DNA of 64,000 nt from Gavia stellata (taxonomy: Eukaryota > Chordata > Aves > Gaviiformes > Gaviidae), in contig NC_082619.1 in the NCBI RefSeq assembly GCF_030936135.1, positions 7,009,208 to 7,073,207 on the forward strand, written 5' to 3'. Below are positions 38,876 to 51,265 of the stretch, piece by piece. Made by a program: the position numbers and the translations under genes. The stretch's first letter is position 1. Each line of letters opens with the position of its first letter. The notes under the pieces are model-generated. The model did not search any database. It worked only from the letters and a program-made list of their open reading frames with translations, and had not been told where the DNA came from.

Positions 38876-41621
38876 AAAGTATACAAATAGGGTCTTTGAA
38901 GTGAATTTATAAACCCCAGCCCCCGATGTGCCTCTAGACTAAAGCTCTAATTAACACCAAATGCAGCAACACTCAGTCTGACGCGGGAGAACCTACTTTG
39001 CTAGGAAGCAGGCTGAAGTCTAACAAACTAATTTCACAGAGGTCATTAAAAATACTGTATCAGCACAGCAAAGTAGCCTGTAAAAAAAATCTACTGTTGT
39101 AATAGTATAATAAAGTGAAGCTGGCTCCTTTAACCCAGAATTTACAGACCGATGGCTCTTTTCTTCTGACAGTAGGGGTGGGAAATGGCAGCTGGGTTCA
39201 TCAGTGCTTTTATTACAAAGCGTCAGGCATAGTCATTTACTGTCACTGTGAACAGTAAGAATGCATATGAAATATTACCGGGTAAGTCCAGCTTCACATC
39301 AAATATTTGCACCAACAGAAGTTATGGCAAATTTCCCACGTAGTTAACGTCTCATTGGGACTGGAGTACGCTTGTTGGGCGGTAGTGTGAGAACGACTTC
39401 CTTCTCTTTGCTAACGGGAAGGTCTTAGCATGGGGAAATCCCTCTCCCTTGCAATAGGATTAGGTGCGTGTTAGAAATCCACAGTTGTTCGGAAATTCAT
39501 CCTCGGGGTTGAAATATGATTCTCAGGTATATAAAAGCAGTAAACCACTTGGGTATACAGAGGAGTGGCTCTGGCATACGGGGATTACAGATAGGAGTAA
39601 TCTCAGATGCTTGACACTAGAAGGATTTGGCATCTCCTAATTTAGAGCATCTAACAAGTGCTTAAGCTGGGAGCTCCATCCTCTAAGCAGTGATTTAGGG
39701 GGGATAAAAAGGCTTCTTCAAAATAGAATCGAAAGCAGGTTTGGAACTTGATGTCTGTAATAAGCAGTAAGAATACCTTCTTGCTCTCCCTTTCTCTGAT
39801 ATGGAGACGCTGAGGCAGGTACATCTCAAATAGAAACAAACTGACTGTCACAAAGATCCCGGCTAAAAGAGCCGGAGCTCAGAGACTGTAAAGCCATCAC
39901 CGATTCTACTTGATACACGATCTATTTATAGAAGGTGAAAAGTAAAGCTAATTCTAGTTTGGCATATTTAAGCTAGATCTCATTCAGTGTTTGAACTTGG
40001 GGAGTAGAACAGAAATATTGGATGAATACTAGATCACTAGAAACGAATAGCTAAGTGACCACTGATTTCAACGGGAGCTGGGTTTCCTGGTGAGGTTTGA
40101 ATTCTGAACTTCGATGCGGAGAAGATTTTTCTGCTATCCCTGTTGAATCACAGCTCACAACCATGTGATCCCAACCATCTGTTTGGTAAATTTTCTAATT
40201 TAAGCCTGAAATACATGAATTCCATCTGCCTTGTCCTCCTGGGAAAAGCAAAAAGTAGCATTAGTACTGTCAAATTCCTTGTTTATTTTCTCTCCGTGTG
40301 TCCCAGAAACTTGGGTTGGGAGGGGAGATCCCCCTGTTATCACCCCTAGAGCTTCCAACATGGCCAAGTCAGGCTGGTATCGGGGGTGCAAATGGGCTGC
40401 TCCAATCTGTATGTTATTATTTGATCTTTACCTGAGGAATGTAAACTATTAAGATTTTATGAAAATGCTAAATGGTGCCTGGGAAGTGCCCCACCAGTCT
40501 GAGGCTGTCTGGCACACTGGTGTGAGATCCCTTGACTGCAAGATCTCTTTATTCCATGGGAATGCAGCCTGCAGTGGGCTGCAAACTCTGTCTAAAGCTC
40601 AATGTTAGCAAATACTAGCAAAGATTAATATCAGCAAGTACCCTGAAGAGAAGGATGAAAAGAAGCTGAAAGGATCTGAGCTGTGGATGCTGCTGATGAC
40701 CTTCCATCTCAATCTGGGCTCCTTTGCAAGTTGGACAGCCAGAAACAGATTCTTCTTAAATCGTTGGTTATTTTCAAAAGCCTTTTTTTTCACCAAGGAT
40801 CCTGCTGGTCAAATTTTGCTGTCAAAGCCAGCTTTGCACTCTGATAAACTTCTGATTCTGCCTTTAGATGTTTTTGTGCAATCTCAGCCTTCAGGTTGTC
40901 CTATTACTGGCAACTGGGCAGGCACGCTGTATTAAAAGAAAACACTTGATATTTCTACTGATGATGCATAGACAGAATGAATCTGGATAGTGCTAAAGCG
41001 AAAAACAATAGAGATAAGCAACAAAACACTCACCCTTATGACTAAATTGAGCAACTATGGTTGAATACACAAAGGGAACAGCTCTGCGGTGGTTGAACAC
41101 ACTAACATTGCTCATTTTCAGAGCCCAGGCTTGCTAATCAAGGCGGTGAAAGCTATTGTACTAGAAACTTAGCAACAAAAGGTTGCGTGTGGAGGAAGGA
41201 AATGGTGTACTTGTGCAGTTATGTATTTCTAAGGGTTTATCAAATCGGCAGAAAGATCAAGCTATCTCTCAGGACCACCGTGTGTCTGCAAAAATACAGG
41301 AAGTGCCTTTGCCTGACCTTTATACACAATCAGAAGATTCCTTGGCAGTGCTTGTTTTTGCAGCCTCTTACTCCACCTCAGGAATGCTTTGGAGCACTGG
41401 CTTTCCCTGGGGCTTGGGGATAGGTGAGAAACATGAGCAGGCAGGCGGGCCGGTAATACATACAGCATTGCACATATACATTCTGTCAATGACTTCTTGA
41501 GCACCCTAAAGAGCAAACAGACGGAGATGTCTATTAGGTCAGTTATGGCTCTCGCAGGGAGGCTGCGTGTCCCGGCACTCGGCACGGTGCTGTGACCCCA
41601 TCGCTGGGGCACCGGGCCAGG

Positions 41622-41690
41622 GTCTGCTCCCAGCTCTGCCACCGTCCTCGTGCGAGACACTTCACCTTCTTGAGCTTTGGCTACTCTACC
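41622..41690 (+). repeat. MIR-like ancient SINE remnant
   Basis: The sequence reads GTCTGCTCCCAGCTCTGCCA, then 'ccgtcctcgtgcgagacacttcacc', then TTCTTGAGCTTTGGCTACTC. This parallels the MIR 'cggctctgccact-gtgtgacc-tcactt' segment. It directly precedes a CT microsatellite. Confidence 0.45.
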
Positions 41691-41692
41691 AC

Positions 41693-41717
41693 TTTCTCTC
41701 TCTCTCTCTCTTTCTCC
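41693..41717. repeat. (CT)n microsatellite
   Basis: A near-perfect CT dinucleotide run of about 25 bp (TTCTCTCTCT-type, ending TTTCTCC). Confidence 0.95.
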
Positions 41718-41990
41718 ATGGACAAAAGATGGAGCCCAGGGTTCTGATTTAGACACTTCAATAACTAAATTAGGTCTGATAAACGCTGGCTCCAGAGACA
41801 CAAATTTTCTGGAATAAGAGGTTGATACTGTTTTATAGTGATAAGGATTATGATTGCCACTACTATGGAGCTGCTTTGTTTTCCTTTTTAGCTAAATTTA
41901 ATTTAGAGGCAACGTTCATGCTTTATCTGCAGCTATGAGAGGGGAGGGAGAGAGTGGGACAATATGATGCCTTAGAGAAGAAAACCACCA

Positions 41991-41996
41991 TTTATT
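41991..41996 (-). terminator. FLI1: Likely distal FLI1 polyadenylation signal
   Basis: AATAAA on the minus strand, with an upstream TGTA and a downstream TGGTTTTCTTCTC U-rich element. Of the three AATAAA hexamers in the UTR, this one has the most complete surrounding signals. Confidence 0.55.
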
Positions 41997-43468
41997 TTGT
42001 CACATTTTTTTACATCATCCTCTTCATACAACAGTTTCATTGTAACACTTAATACATTTTTTAAAAAACACCAAGATTACTTGCAAAATTATATATATTT
42101 TAATATCCAAAAAGTACATTGCATATATATAGTAGCAAAAGCCCCATTTCCATGGGTAATTTCTTCATACTTAAATTTTGCGATTATTGCAGTAATGTTA
42201 CTTATAAACACCCCGAAAGCACTAAGACCTAAACTGATTAGCTTGATCTTATTTTTCCATTTTGTTAAATAATGGCATCAGTGCTTCTGTTTAAAGTTAT
42301 GAGCAGACTATAATGTTCTGGTTTCAGGCTCTCATCCTGCAATCGGATGCACATGGACCAAATCTTGCACCCACACAGAGTCCCAGAGGTTATGTCTAGA
42401 CTAGATATTTGCAATCCTGTTAATTGGTTGCCAGTTAATACAAGTTAGCTAATAGGTTGTACATGTAAGTCTCACCCCCCCCCATAGACATCTGTTCTAA
42501 AACACAAATGCTTGTGGTTTACCCTTCTGTTTATGGCACCAAACCGCCATTTGTGGATCATCAAATTAACATGTGCAAAATTAGAGATGGCTGACAATTT
42601 TTGAATGTTTAAAATTTTTTCAACCCCTAGCGAAAGTTTTCGAAAAGATGTTCTGAGAAGTATTTGATAATTTTCTCTATGAAGTGGTGAAGATCTTTCC
42701 AAAGTTCAAGATTTTGGTGAAAAATAATCATAAAATATTTAAATAGTTGCTTTAAAATGCCGGTGCATGTTTTCAATCAGCTTCAATGCAAACATGTTAG
42801 CTAAGTGGAGTTAATTTGCAGACAGCTATGACAGGCTAATACAAGAAAAAACTCTACTCTAGACAAACCCAGGGAAATCCGGAAGGTGTCTGGCTACTTT
42901 GGGGGTCAATTATGGATCCAATTGCAGGACCGAGGCTATCTCCAACAGATACATTACTCATGTCTTATTTTTTATTTTTTTTTAGCAAAAAGTACAAAGC
43001 TACAGCCCAAATGTACAGATTGAAAAGATGTACAAATTACATTAAAAAAACAAAAACAACCCACAAACAACTGAGCTGATAGTAAAAAACAAACCTGCAT
43101 TTGTGACCGAGGTCAACTCGTTTTATTTAATCTTTCTTTTAAAACTGTGAGATATAGGGAAAAATAACTCTGCATAATTTATACAGTAATTTGCCTTCTG
43201 ATTTGTTGACCCTTTGGATGACGGTCTGACAAACGCACAGCGTTCGCGAATCGGTAGCATTTAGCGATCCCTAAGACTCTGGCAGAGCTCAGGGACCTGC
43301 TGTCACTTATTTTACTTCACTTTTGCTTTCAAGGAATGTCTGTGCTTGACATTAGGTTACTTTTTGTTCTGGTTTCTGATGTTTCTGGAGTTAATACACA
43401 GTCTAATGAAGTTGTACACTCTAGAAAAGTTCCTTCAATGCCCTTTACTTCTTAAAATATGCATGTAC

Positions 43469-43495
43469 ATATATATATATGAATATATATATATT
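43469..43495. repeat. (AT)n run in the FLI1 3' UTR
   Basis: Two AT dinucleotide tracts separated by GA form a run of about 27 bp, immediately beside the miR-145 site. Confidence 0.9.
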
Positions 43496-43499
43496 TAAT

Positions 43500-43507
43500 T
43501 TCCAGTT
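43500..43507 (-). promoter_or_regulatory. FLI1: miR-145 8-mer seed match in the FLI1 3' UTR
   Basis: The minus strand reads AACTGGAA, which pairs with nucleotides 2-8 of miR-145 (UCCAGUU) plus an A opposite position 1. FLI1 is an established miR-145 target in mammals. The site is about 510 nt downstream of the stop codon. Confidence 0.6.
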
Positions 43508-44015
43508 GGGTGAAAATCCTCATCTGCCTTAAAGCTAAGATTCCAGTTGCGGTCCCCTGCAGCCCAACGTCCTCCACTTAATGGTCAAATTGCCTACTCT
43601 CTCCACAGCGAGAAAAAAACCCATGCAGTCATCTTTTCCTACGACCCATAGTTGGATCTATGTCTTGTCAAAAGCCTTTGAATCCTTAAAAATTTCTCTC
43701 ATCAGAAAGCTAATAATCATTCCAGATAATGGCGAACAATCTTCATAGTCAGTTCCTACAGAGGACATAAGCGTTACAAACCAAAGAAAATGCAGAGTAC
43801 TGGCCCAAAGAAGCATCCATCTCTCAGTTCAAGACACAAGAGGCAAAGTTACAAAAGTAAAAGGTTTGATCCAGGAATAAACCAATATCCAGTTTTAATT
43901 CTTCCCCAGAAAGGCCACAATTATCCATTAAGGGTCCCCCAAAAAAACATAAAAATCCCAGAAGTAAAGAAAAAGTCCAACCAGACTGATAAAGGCCACT
44001 TGAAGATAAAAGCAT

Positions 44016-45538
<1,523 letters not shown>

Positions 45539-45586
45539 CTGGATTGGCAAGACGGCTACTAGTGGGCCCCAGGATTTGATAGGGAT
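45539..45586 (-). CDS. FLI1: FLI1 exon 8 (48 bp)
   Basis: The minus strand reads TTTTTTTAG/ATCCCTATC and ends in AATCCAG/GTGAGTTC. Spliced in phase 1, it encodes (D)PYQILGPTSSRLANP, a peptide conserved between FLI1 and ERG just before the ETS domain. The 48-bp length keeps the frame. Exon numbers follow the human gene. Confidence 0.95.
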
Positions 45587-46876
45587 CTAAAAAAAACACC
45601 CAACAAAAGCTATTTTAAAAAATGTTTCATCAAAAAGAAACAACAGTTCATTATCGTTTATTCTAGAAACCATTTCAGATTTTCACTTTCTTTCTTTACT
45701 CATACTGCCTCTTCTCCTTGGGTCTGGAACAGACTTGATGTGTTCCTTATTTCTTTTTTAGCAAACAACCACCAATTATTTACGGAATCCAAAATGGCAC
45801 AGTGGTTCTGGCATTGGTTTCAGACTTGCCTGCTTTCAGAGATTGTAATCTCTTTGGACATATCCTACACTAGTGTGTCAACTAGAAAACATGAAATGTG
45901 AAAAAAGAAGTGTGGGATAGTAGAGCAGTAACAAATCAGGAGCATATATATTTCTCCTAATGAAAAGAGCTGGTCAGCAGATGAGATTTTCAAATTCACT
46001 TGTTAGCAGTCCAGCTTGCTTCCCTCTGAGGTCAATGAAATGTTCACCCAGCTCTCCCTTACTGAAGCAAGCAGAGCGTTAGTCAAATGGGAGTAACAGG
46101 AGTTTTGTCACTGGCTCCAATGAGGCTGAGTGTTTCTTGAAAACCCCACAATGCATTTATTAAGAATGAATTCCTTCCCTTTTTGTGGGGCCTCCTCAGC
46201 CCTAATCTCTACACTTCTCCTTTGCTTCTCTCTGGTTTTGGTGATTTGGATCTATAGCATTTGCTCGTGGATTGAATCGATGCCAAAAGAACCAACCCCC
46301 TAAAAAAAAAGGGATAGAAAGCAGCTGTGCAAAGCAGAGAAGGTGGTATTTAGCTTTTCAAAGGCCCCTTGGGAAACTAGCAGGAAACACTACTGCTTGC
46401 TGCCCAACAGGGTTTGCTTTTCTTATTTGGTTTTCTTTGACGCAGGGGAAGCCCTGTTGATTCTGTTTGGAGATACTTCCATTGAACATCGCTGCAGCAG
46501 AGGTGAAGAGGTAACGAGCAGACACTCCACCACTGCAGCATAAACAGCTCCATACCCCTAACTGCTTCACGACCTATTACACGGTGTGCCATGATGCCTC
46601 AAAGGAGATGCAACTGATGCTCGGCACTGCACGTGACTCCACTGAAACAAGGATGTTTCTTTTGAATGGGGAAGGACAAAGCAGTAAAATAGAAACTGTT
46701 TGGAACACTTGCTGTCACTGCTTGGTCACAGTTGACTCATTATTCTGAGACTTCCTTGTAAGACTCTGCCTGTTTGTCCTGTGCCCATGGTTGGTGCTGT
46801 TTGAAACATTTATTCACCCAATCTAGTACAAATCTAATTACTTAGCAAATGCAGCAGGGACAAAATCAACAGTTAC
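45587..46876 (-). other. FLI1: FLI1 intron 7
   Basis: About 1.3 kb of intron. No recognisable exon, repeat or RNA gene inside. Confidence 0.8.
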
Positions 46877-46939
46877 CTGGCTGGGGCCGTTGCTGTTCTG
46901 TTGTCTTATTCACATTTTGTGTTCCTGCAACGGGAGGGC
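46877..46939 (-). CDS. FLI1: FLI1 exon 7 (63 bp)
   Basis: The minus strand reads CTCTGTCTTTACAG/GCCCTCC and ends in CCCCAGCCAG/GTAACTG. In phase 1 it encodes (S)PPVAGTQNVNKTTEQQRPQP. The human exon is 60 bp as I recall it; the extra codon here is the doubled Gln in EQQRPQP. This is a weakly constrained linker between the N-terminal region and the ETS domain. Confidence 0.93.
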
Positions 46940-48190
46940 CTGTAAAGACAGAGAAAGATCTTATATGTACTAGAGCAGAAGAGGAGGAATGAACAGAAAA
47001 CAAGGCAAGTACGAGATGTGTTGAACAGGAATAACAGCAACTGGATGGGAGAAGTTTTCTAATCCTAAGAGCTGATATTTTTGAAGTTTGCACTATATAA
47101 TAAGAGATTTCACTAGAAATTAAAAATTTCACTGTAAAATGAAAATATGCAGATGAGGCAAGAAAAAATATTCTGTAGATACTTTATTAATTTTCTGTCT
47201 TTTATTGCAACTTAACTTCCATCCATGTTTTGAACAGAAAATTAGATTTTTTTAAATGTATAAATTCTGACCTTCTTCCATGTTGGAACATTGTCAGTAT
47301 TTTTTGGAAATGCAAATTGTTTTTTAAAGCAACCTTTTAATGCAAAAATTTTGTGTTTATCAAATCAAACATTTTGTTGAAAGTATCACATCCATTTCTA
47401 TAAATCCCTTCAACATTATCATCTGTTCTCCCTCTTCATATCATTTCTTGTAACAGAAAACTATAACTCATGGACTAGCCTTCAACATTTAGAGTGCACA
47501 TAGCTCAGAAAGCTGCAAAGCAAAGGAAGTATAATCCGACAGCCAGGTTCTGCCACATTTATTTACACCCAGTAGTATCTTGTTGAGAGTCAAATGTGCC
47601 TGTCTTGCACTGCTGCACGGGGATATGTCCCAGAAGTGGAAGCTGGGTAGAGCGTGCTTGGTATCAGCTGGTTAGGTTAGCTACAATACAGTCTTTAGGG
47701 ACAGGGAACTGATATTTCTAACGAGATGTCACCCAAAGCTTACTGTGAATTCAAGGACACTAGAAAACCAGTAAGAAACAAGAACAGTTGCGTGAGTAGG
47801 GGCCCTAGCTGCCTGCTACACTTTGTGTAGAATCTTACTTTCTGAAAAGTAGTAAGATATGCTCAGAATCTGCCCAAGCTGTGTATATCTGTCCCTAAAA
47901 AATTGCACCGAACTACAGGCAGGTGTTTTACAGGGAGTCTATGTTTTTACAGAGGATCTGCTCCTGGCCCCTTAAGCAAATCCTGAAAGTATTAGAGATT
48001 CAATAATAAAAGTATTTGTGTCAATTTCTATTTCTTTTCATAACATAATTCCACCTCCTATCTTACTGACTATCCCCAAATCTTCTGCCATTCTGATGCT
48101 CGTAACGCAAGCCAGCCGTGCCTGACTTCTCCCACAGTCTCATTTTGATCTTCCATTGCAGAGTTTGTGGTTCCCATTGGGACAACTTAC
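46940..48190 (-). other. FLI1: FLI1 intron 6
   Basis: About 1.25 kb, AT-rich near 47,150-47,420. No further exon or repeat recognised. Confidence 0.8.
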
Positions 48191-48256
48191 TTTTGGTGAG
48201 GCCAGAATTCATATTACTGCCCCATCCTGTTCTCCTGACTGCATCATAGGAGGGAT
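48191..48256 (-). CDS. FLI1: FLI1 exon 6 (66 bp)
   Basis: The minus strand reads TTTTGTCATTAG/ATCCCTCC and ends in CTCACCAAAA/GTAAGTTG. In phase 1 it encodes (D)PSYDAVRRTGWGSNMNSGLTK plus the first base of Ser. The length equals the human exon. In humans this exon is a frequent breakpoint partner in EWSR1-FLI1 fusions, which depend on the same phase-1 boundary. Confidence 0.95.
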
Positions 48257-48924
48257 CTAATGACAAAAGACAACAGGCACAGAGGGGTTGAAATCAACTC
48301 TTCCCGCAAAAAACTTGCAAGAATCTAGCTTTGTATCTTGGTTCCAACTGGCTTGGTATTATGCAGAACTATTATATCTCCTCTTCCACATCTCCTGTGC
48401 TCCCTTGGCCCTCTCACAAAGGCAACAGGGTGTAAATACAGCGGATGGGACTCGCTGCTTGGGCAACGCTCGAGCCTGACACCTTCTGATTGTGAAGTAT
48501 AGTCATTGCACTCCGTGGAGTTTAGAGCACGACTCATCCCATCCGAAAGGAGACTCCCTTTCTCTTATCCCAAGATGGCAGAAGACCATGGGCAGAAAAG
48601 GAGGATGAGATGAACCCTTTTGTTATTTCACAGAAAATAAATGGCGACTTTAAGACCCAGGGAGGCCAAGGACTTGACATGCACAAAAAAGAAGATATTT
48701 TAAGGAGGAAAAAAGGGAGAAAAGCATCCTCTCAAGTGAAATTCAAAATGCCCCTCTGGCCACACCACTGGAAAGGAGTGGGCACTGCCCCGTGCCCCAT
48801 CAGGCCGCCCAGCGCAGCGGGGCTGCGCAGCTCCCTGTGGAAACATCCCAGGCACTTGCACATTCCTCCCGGTGCTGGGAAAGCCGCTGCAGCTTTGAAA
48901 TTACAGCCTTCTAGTTATTGGCAT

Positions 48925-49020
48925 GAAAAGGAAAACAGAGAAGGGACAGGAGAGGGAAGGGGAGGGGAAGAGAGGGAGAGAAAGAGGAGGAGGGAAGAGA
49001 GGGGAATGGGGGAAAACAGA
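48925..49020. repeat. Polypurine (GGGA/GAGA-rich) tract
   Basis: Almost pure A/G sequence on the + strand for about 95 bp, built of GGGA, GAGG and AGAG units. On the FLI1 sense strand it is a long polypyrimidine tract. Confidence 0.9.
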
Positions 49021-49737
49021 GCTCATGTAATCTGCCTGTTTTTATTTTTATTTTACTTATTTGTTTTTTCCCTTTTTACTAGAAACCACAAACCCCACTG
49101 CAAATAGATCAGACTGAAAAACAAACCGCTACGGTTTCAGCCTGGTACAAAGAGTGCGACGGGACATCTCTGAAAGAGGGAGGCGGCAGCCCCAGCCATG
49201 CTGTCCCCAGAAGGGAGCCCTGTCCCCGCTCCCATGGCCAGGCAAGGAGGGGCAGGGCTGGAAACTGGCTCACAGCCTGGCGCTGCTGGGGAGCATTATC
49301 CCCAAGCTCAGTCCTCAGCAGCTGTCATTGTTTTAAATAATCTGCTGTTTGCACGGGTGGCATTTTCCTTGCTGGAAACCCATCGTGCAAATCCTAACTT
49401 CATCTGAGTGCACCCGGAGCTTGGGCTGCTGGACTATCGGTGACTGAAATCAGGAGAGCAGATGAGGTCTGAAGTAACCGCTGGCTTTTCCCATGTCCTC
49501 TTTGCAGCCAGGCTCTGACTTTCATTTCTCCCCTGGGATATCCTTCAGAAATATTACAACTAGAGCTATTAGAGCAATGTTTTGAGAAATATTTTGAAAA
49601 AAACATGAGAGTTCTGCATTGAGAGAGAAAGGCAAAACCTCAGAAATTTCCACCGATGGAGATGCTAACGTACATTTTGGTTAGCTCTGTCAGAAACCGG
49701 TTTGTCATTATGTAATTTTAATGGAAATGTTACTTAC

Positions 49738-49746
49738 ATGGTGATC
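49738..49746 (-). CDS. FLI1: Candidate 9-nt microexon of FLI1
   Basis: On the minus strand the order is a TTAAC branch-point-like motif, then CCTTTCTTTTTAACAG, nine nucleotides GATCACCAT, then GTAAGTAAC. Both splice sites are strong. Inserted between exons 5 and 6 in their phase 1, it keeps the frame and has no stop: GAA-G|GA-TCA-CCA-T|AT-CCC, so Glu-Asp-Pro becomes Glu-Gly-Ser-Pro-Tyr-Pro. It occupies the same place as the 72-bp cassette exon of the paralogue ERG. I know of no described FLI1 microexon. This could still be a chance pairing of splice-like motifs in a 13-kb intron, because GTAAGT alone occurs several times there. Confidence 0.45.
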
Positions 49747-49980
49747 CTGTTAAAAAGAAAGGTAGCAGTTAATTTTCCAACAGAAAAATTCTTTTCAAGT
49801 AGGGGAAAAAATTCCTTTCCAAAAAGTAGCAGAACTCATTGAAAATTTTCAATTTTCTCTGATCCTTTTGGGTCAGATAATTGACCAAAGCAAATCAGCT
49901 GCTAGAAATGGGTTGGTTGATTCAGATGCATCAGCATGTTTTGAGTAAACAAATAGGCCATCATCTGGATAGATGATCAT

Positions 49981-50001
49981 CCTTCTCCTCCTCCTCCTCC
50001 A
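49981..50001. repeat. (CTC)n short microsatellite
   Basis: A run of CTC/TCC trinucleotides of about 21 bp. Confidence 0.9.
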
Positions 50002-51159
50002 GATGGAGAAACTTTGTCACAGAGGAGGAGCCTGCTTTGCTCACAGTGTCACAGAAAGAGCGTAAAATGCATCTCCTGAGAGGTTTTGTAACCACTAAGT
50101 GACGCTATTCCAATCAGATGTGCTGACCAGGCGTGTATTGCTATAGCTGCTTGGGCTTTACAGGATCAAGGCTTGGTTCTCCAGATAAGTTTGGCTAAGC
50201 CTGGTCAAAATTATCGTTCAAAACCTCCCTGAGTGGGTTTCCTTGTAGCGTACATTTTAGGATGTAAAATGTCAGCTTGGAAGGATGGTGTGCATGTGAC
50301 TCAGCCCAGGTTTAATCCAGGCTTAGCGTACCTCTGATGAGTCCCTTTGCCTTAGTTTTCCCTATATAGTATGGATTATGGAGTAAAGTGTGGGCATATA
50401 TAGGGGCAGCCACACTTAGCTCAGGCTTAGCTCTGAGCATGACTTTGCAATGGTAAGAAGGGTTAAATATGATAGTTAGCAATACAGGCGTTGCTACTGA
50501 AACGTGTTCATTCAGCTAGTGCAAGTTTCCAACTCTTTCTCTCCCTCCCCCCAAAAAAATAGTCCAAATCCACTAAGCTATTTTTGTTTTGGGTTTTTTT
50601 CACAAAAATCCGTGCAACGTGAAAGAACCACACCAGCCCTCCCAGCTTCCAGGCCCAGACTCTAAAGCTGAACGTGTTTAAAACAAAATGGTAAAGGCAG
50701 AGCCAGGGAACCTATCCAGAGACTCGAGTTTCTGCAAAAACAATATCGTTCCCAGGACTTGACGCCCAGTGGCTCGAAGAGATCCTACAGAACTCCAGCC
50801 AGACGGTTAGTTACAGGGACAGTCTTATCTGTCATTAAAACCACTTGGATTTTACACCAAAACTTGCCGCGCTATGGAAATTCAATTAAAAGACTTGGAC
50901 TGAGGTCGTCTTCTGGTGTAAATCAGCAAATAGCTACAGTGAAGCTAGGGGAAAATTTATACCAGCTAAGGATCAGGTCCCCAAGTCTGTTTCAGACTTA
51001 AAAGGCCCAGTGGAACAACAGTCCTATGACAAATGTGTGTTCAATACAAAATGGAATTAAAGAGCAGAAAATAAATCATAGATGCTTTCAAGAAATGTCA
51101 TTCTGCAGCTGTCTGGTTTATGTCCAGAAATTCCCCAGAATGAATGCATACTCTATTAT

Positions 51160-51265
51160 GAGTAAGGTAAAGGATATTAATAATGCTTTGCACTTTCACA
51201 GCACCTTTCAACTAAGGATCTCACAGCTTTGCAAACATTCACACTCACAGCTCGCCTGGGAAGAA
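51160..51265 (-). repeat. MIR-like ancient SINE remnant
   Basis: The + strand reads TAATGCTTTGCACTTTCACA, then 'gcacctttcaactaaggatctcacagctttgcaaac' and 'attcacactcacagctcgcctggg'. This is the start of the reverse-orientation amniote MIR ('tttcatctgaggatctcaaagcgctttacaaac'). Confidence 0.6.

Larger units (their letters stand above)
37813..41970. other. Intergenic DNA downstream of the FLI1 3' end
   Basis: No coding exon is recognised. The stretch contains a diverged tandem duplication with an AT-rich expansion (38,586-38,875), a MIR-like fragment and a CT microsatellite. The longest frame (minus, 41,262-41,801) includes the CT repeat read as an Arg/Glu run and has no recognisable domain. 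Confidence 0.6.
41975..44015 (-). other. FLI1: FLI1 3' untranslated region
   Basis: This AT-rich segment directly follows the FLI1 stop codon on the minus strand. Its far end is set by an AATAAA (plus-strand TTTATT at 41,991-41,996). That signal has a TGTA element about 20 nt upstream and a T/GT-rich stretch (TGGTTTTCTTCTC) downstream, all on the minus strand, which is a good cleavage-site arrangement. It gives a 3' UTR of about 2.0 kb. Alternative AATAAA hexamers are at 42,971-42,976 and 43,122-43,127. The UTR also holds a miR-145 8-mer match (43,500-43,507), an AT dinucleotide run (43,469-43,495) and several TGTACA motifs. The end position is inferred. Confidence 0.7.

Noticed and set aside
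41262-41801. 179-codon minus-strand frame, the longest after KCNJ1 and FLI1
   Set aside because: It runs through a CT microsatellite (an RERERE stretch) and a MIR-like fragment, and has no family resemblance.
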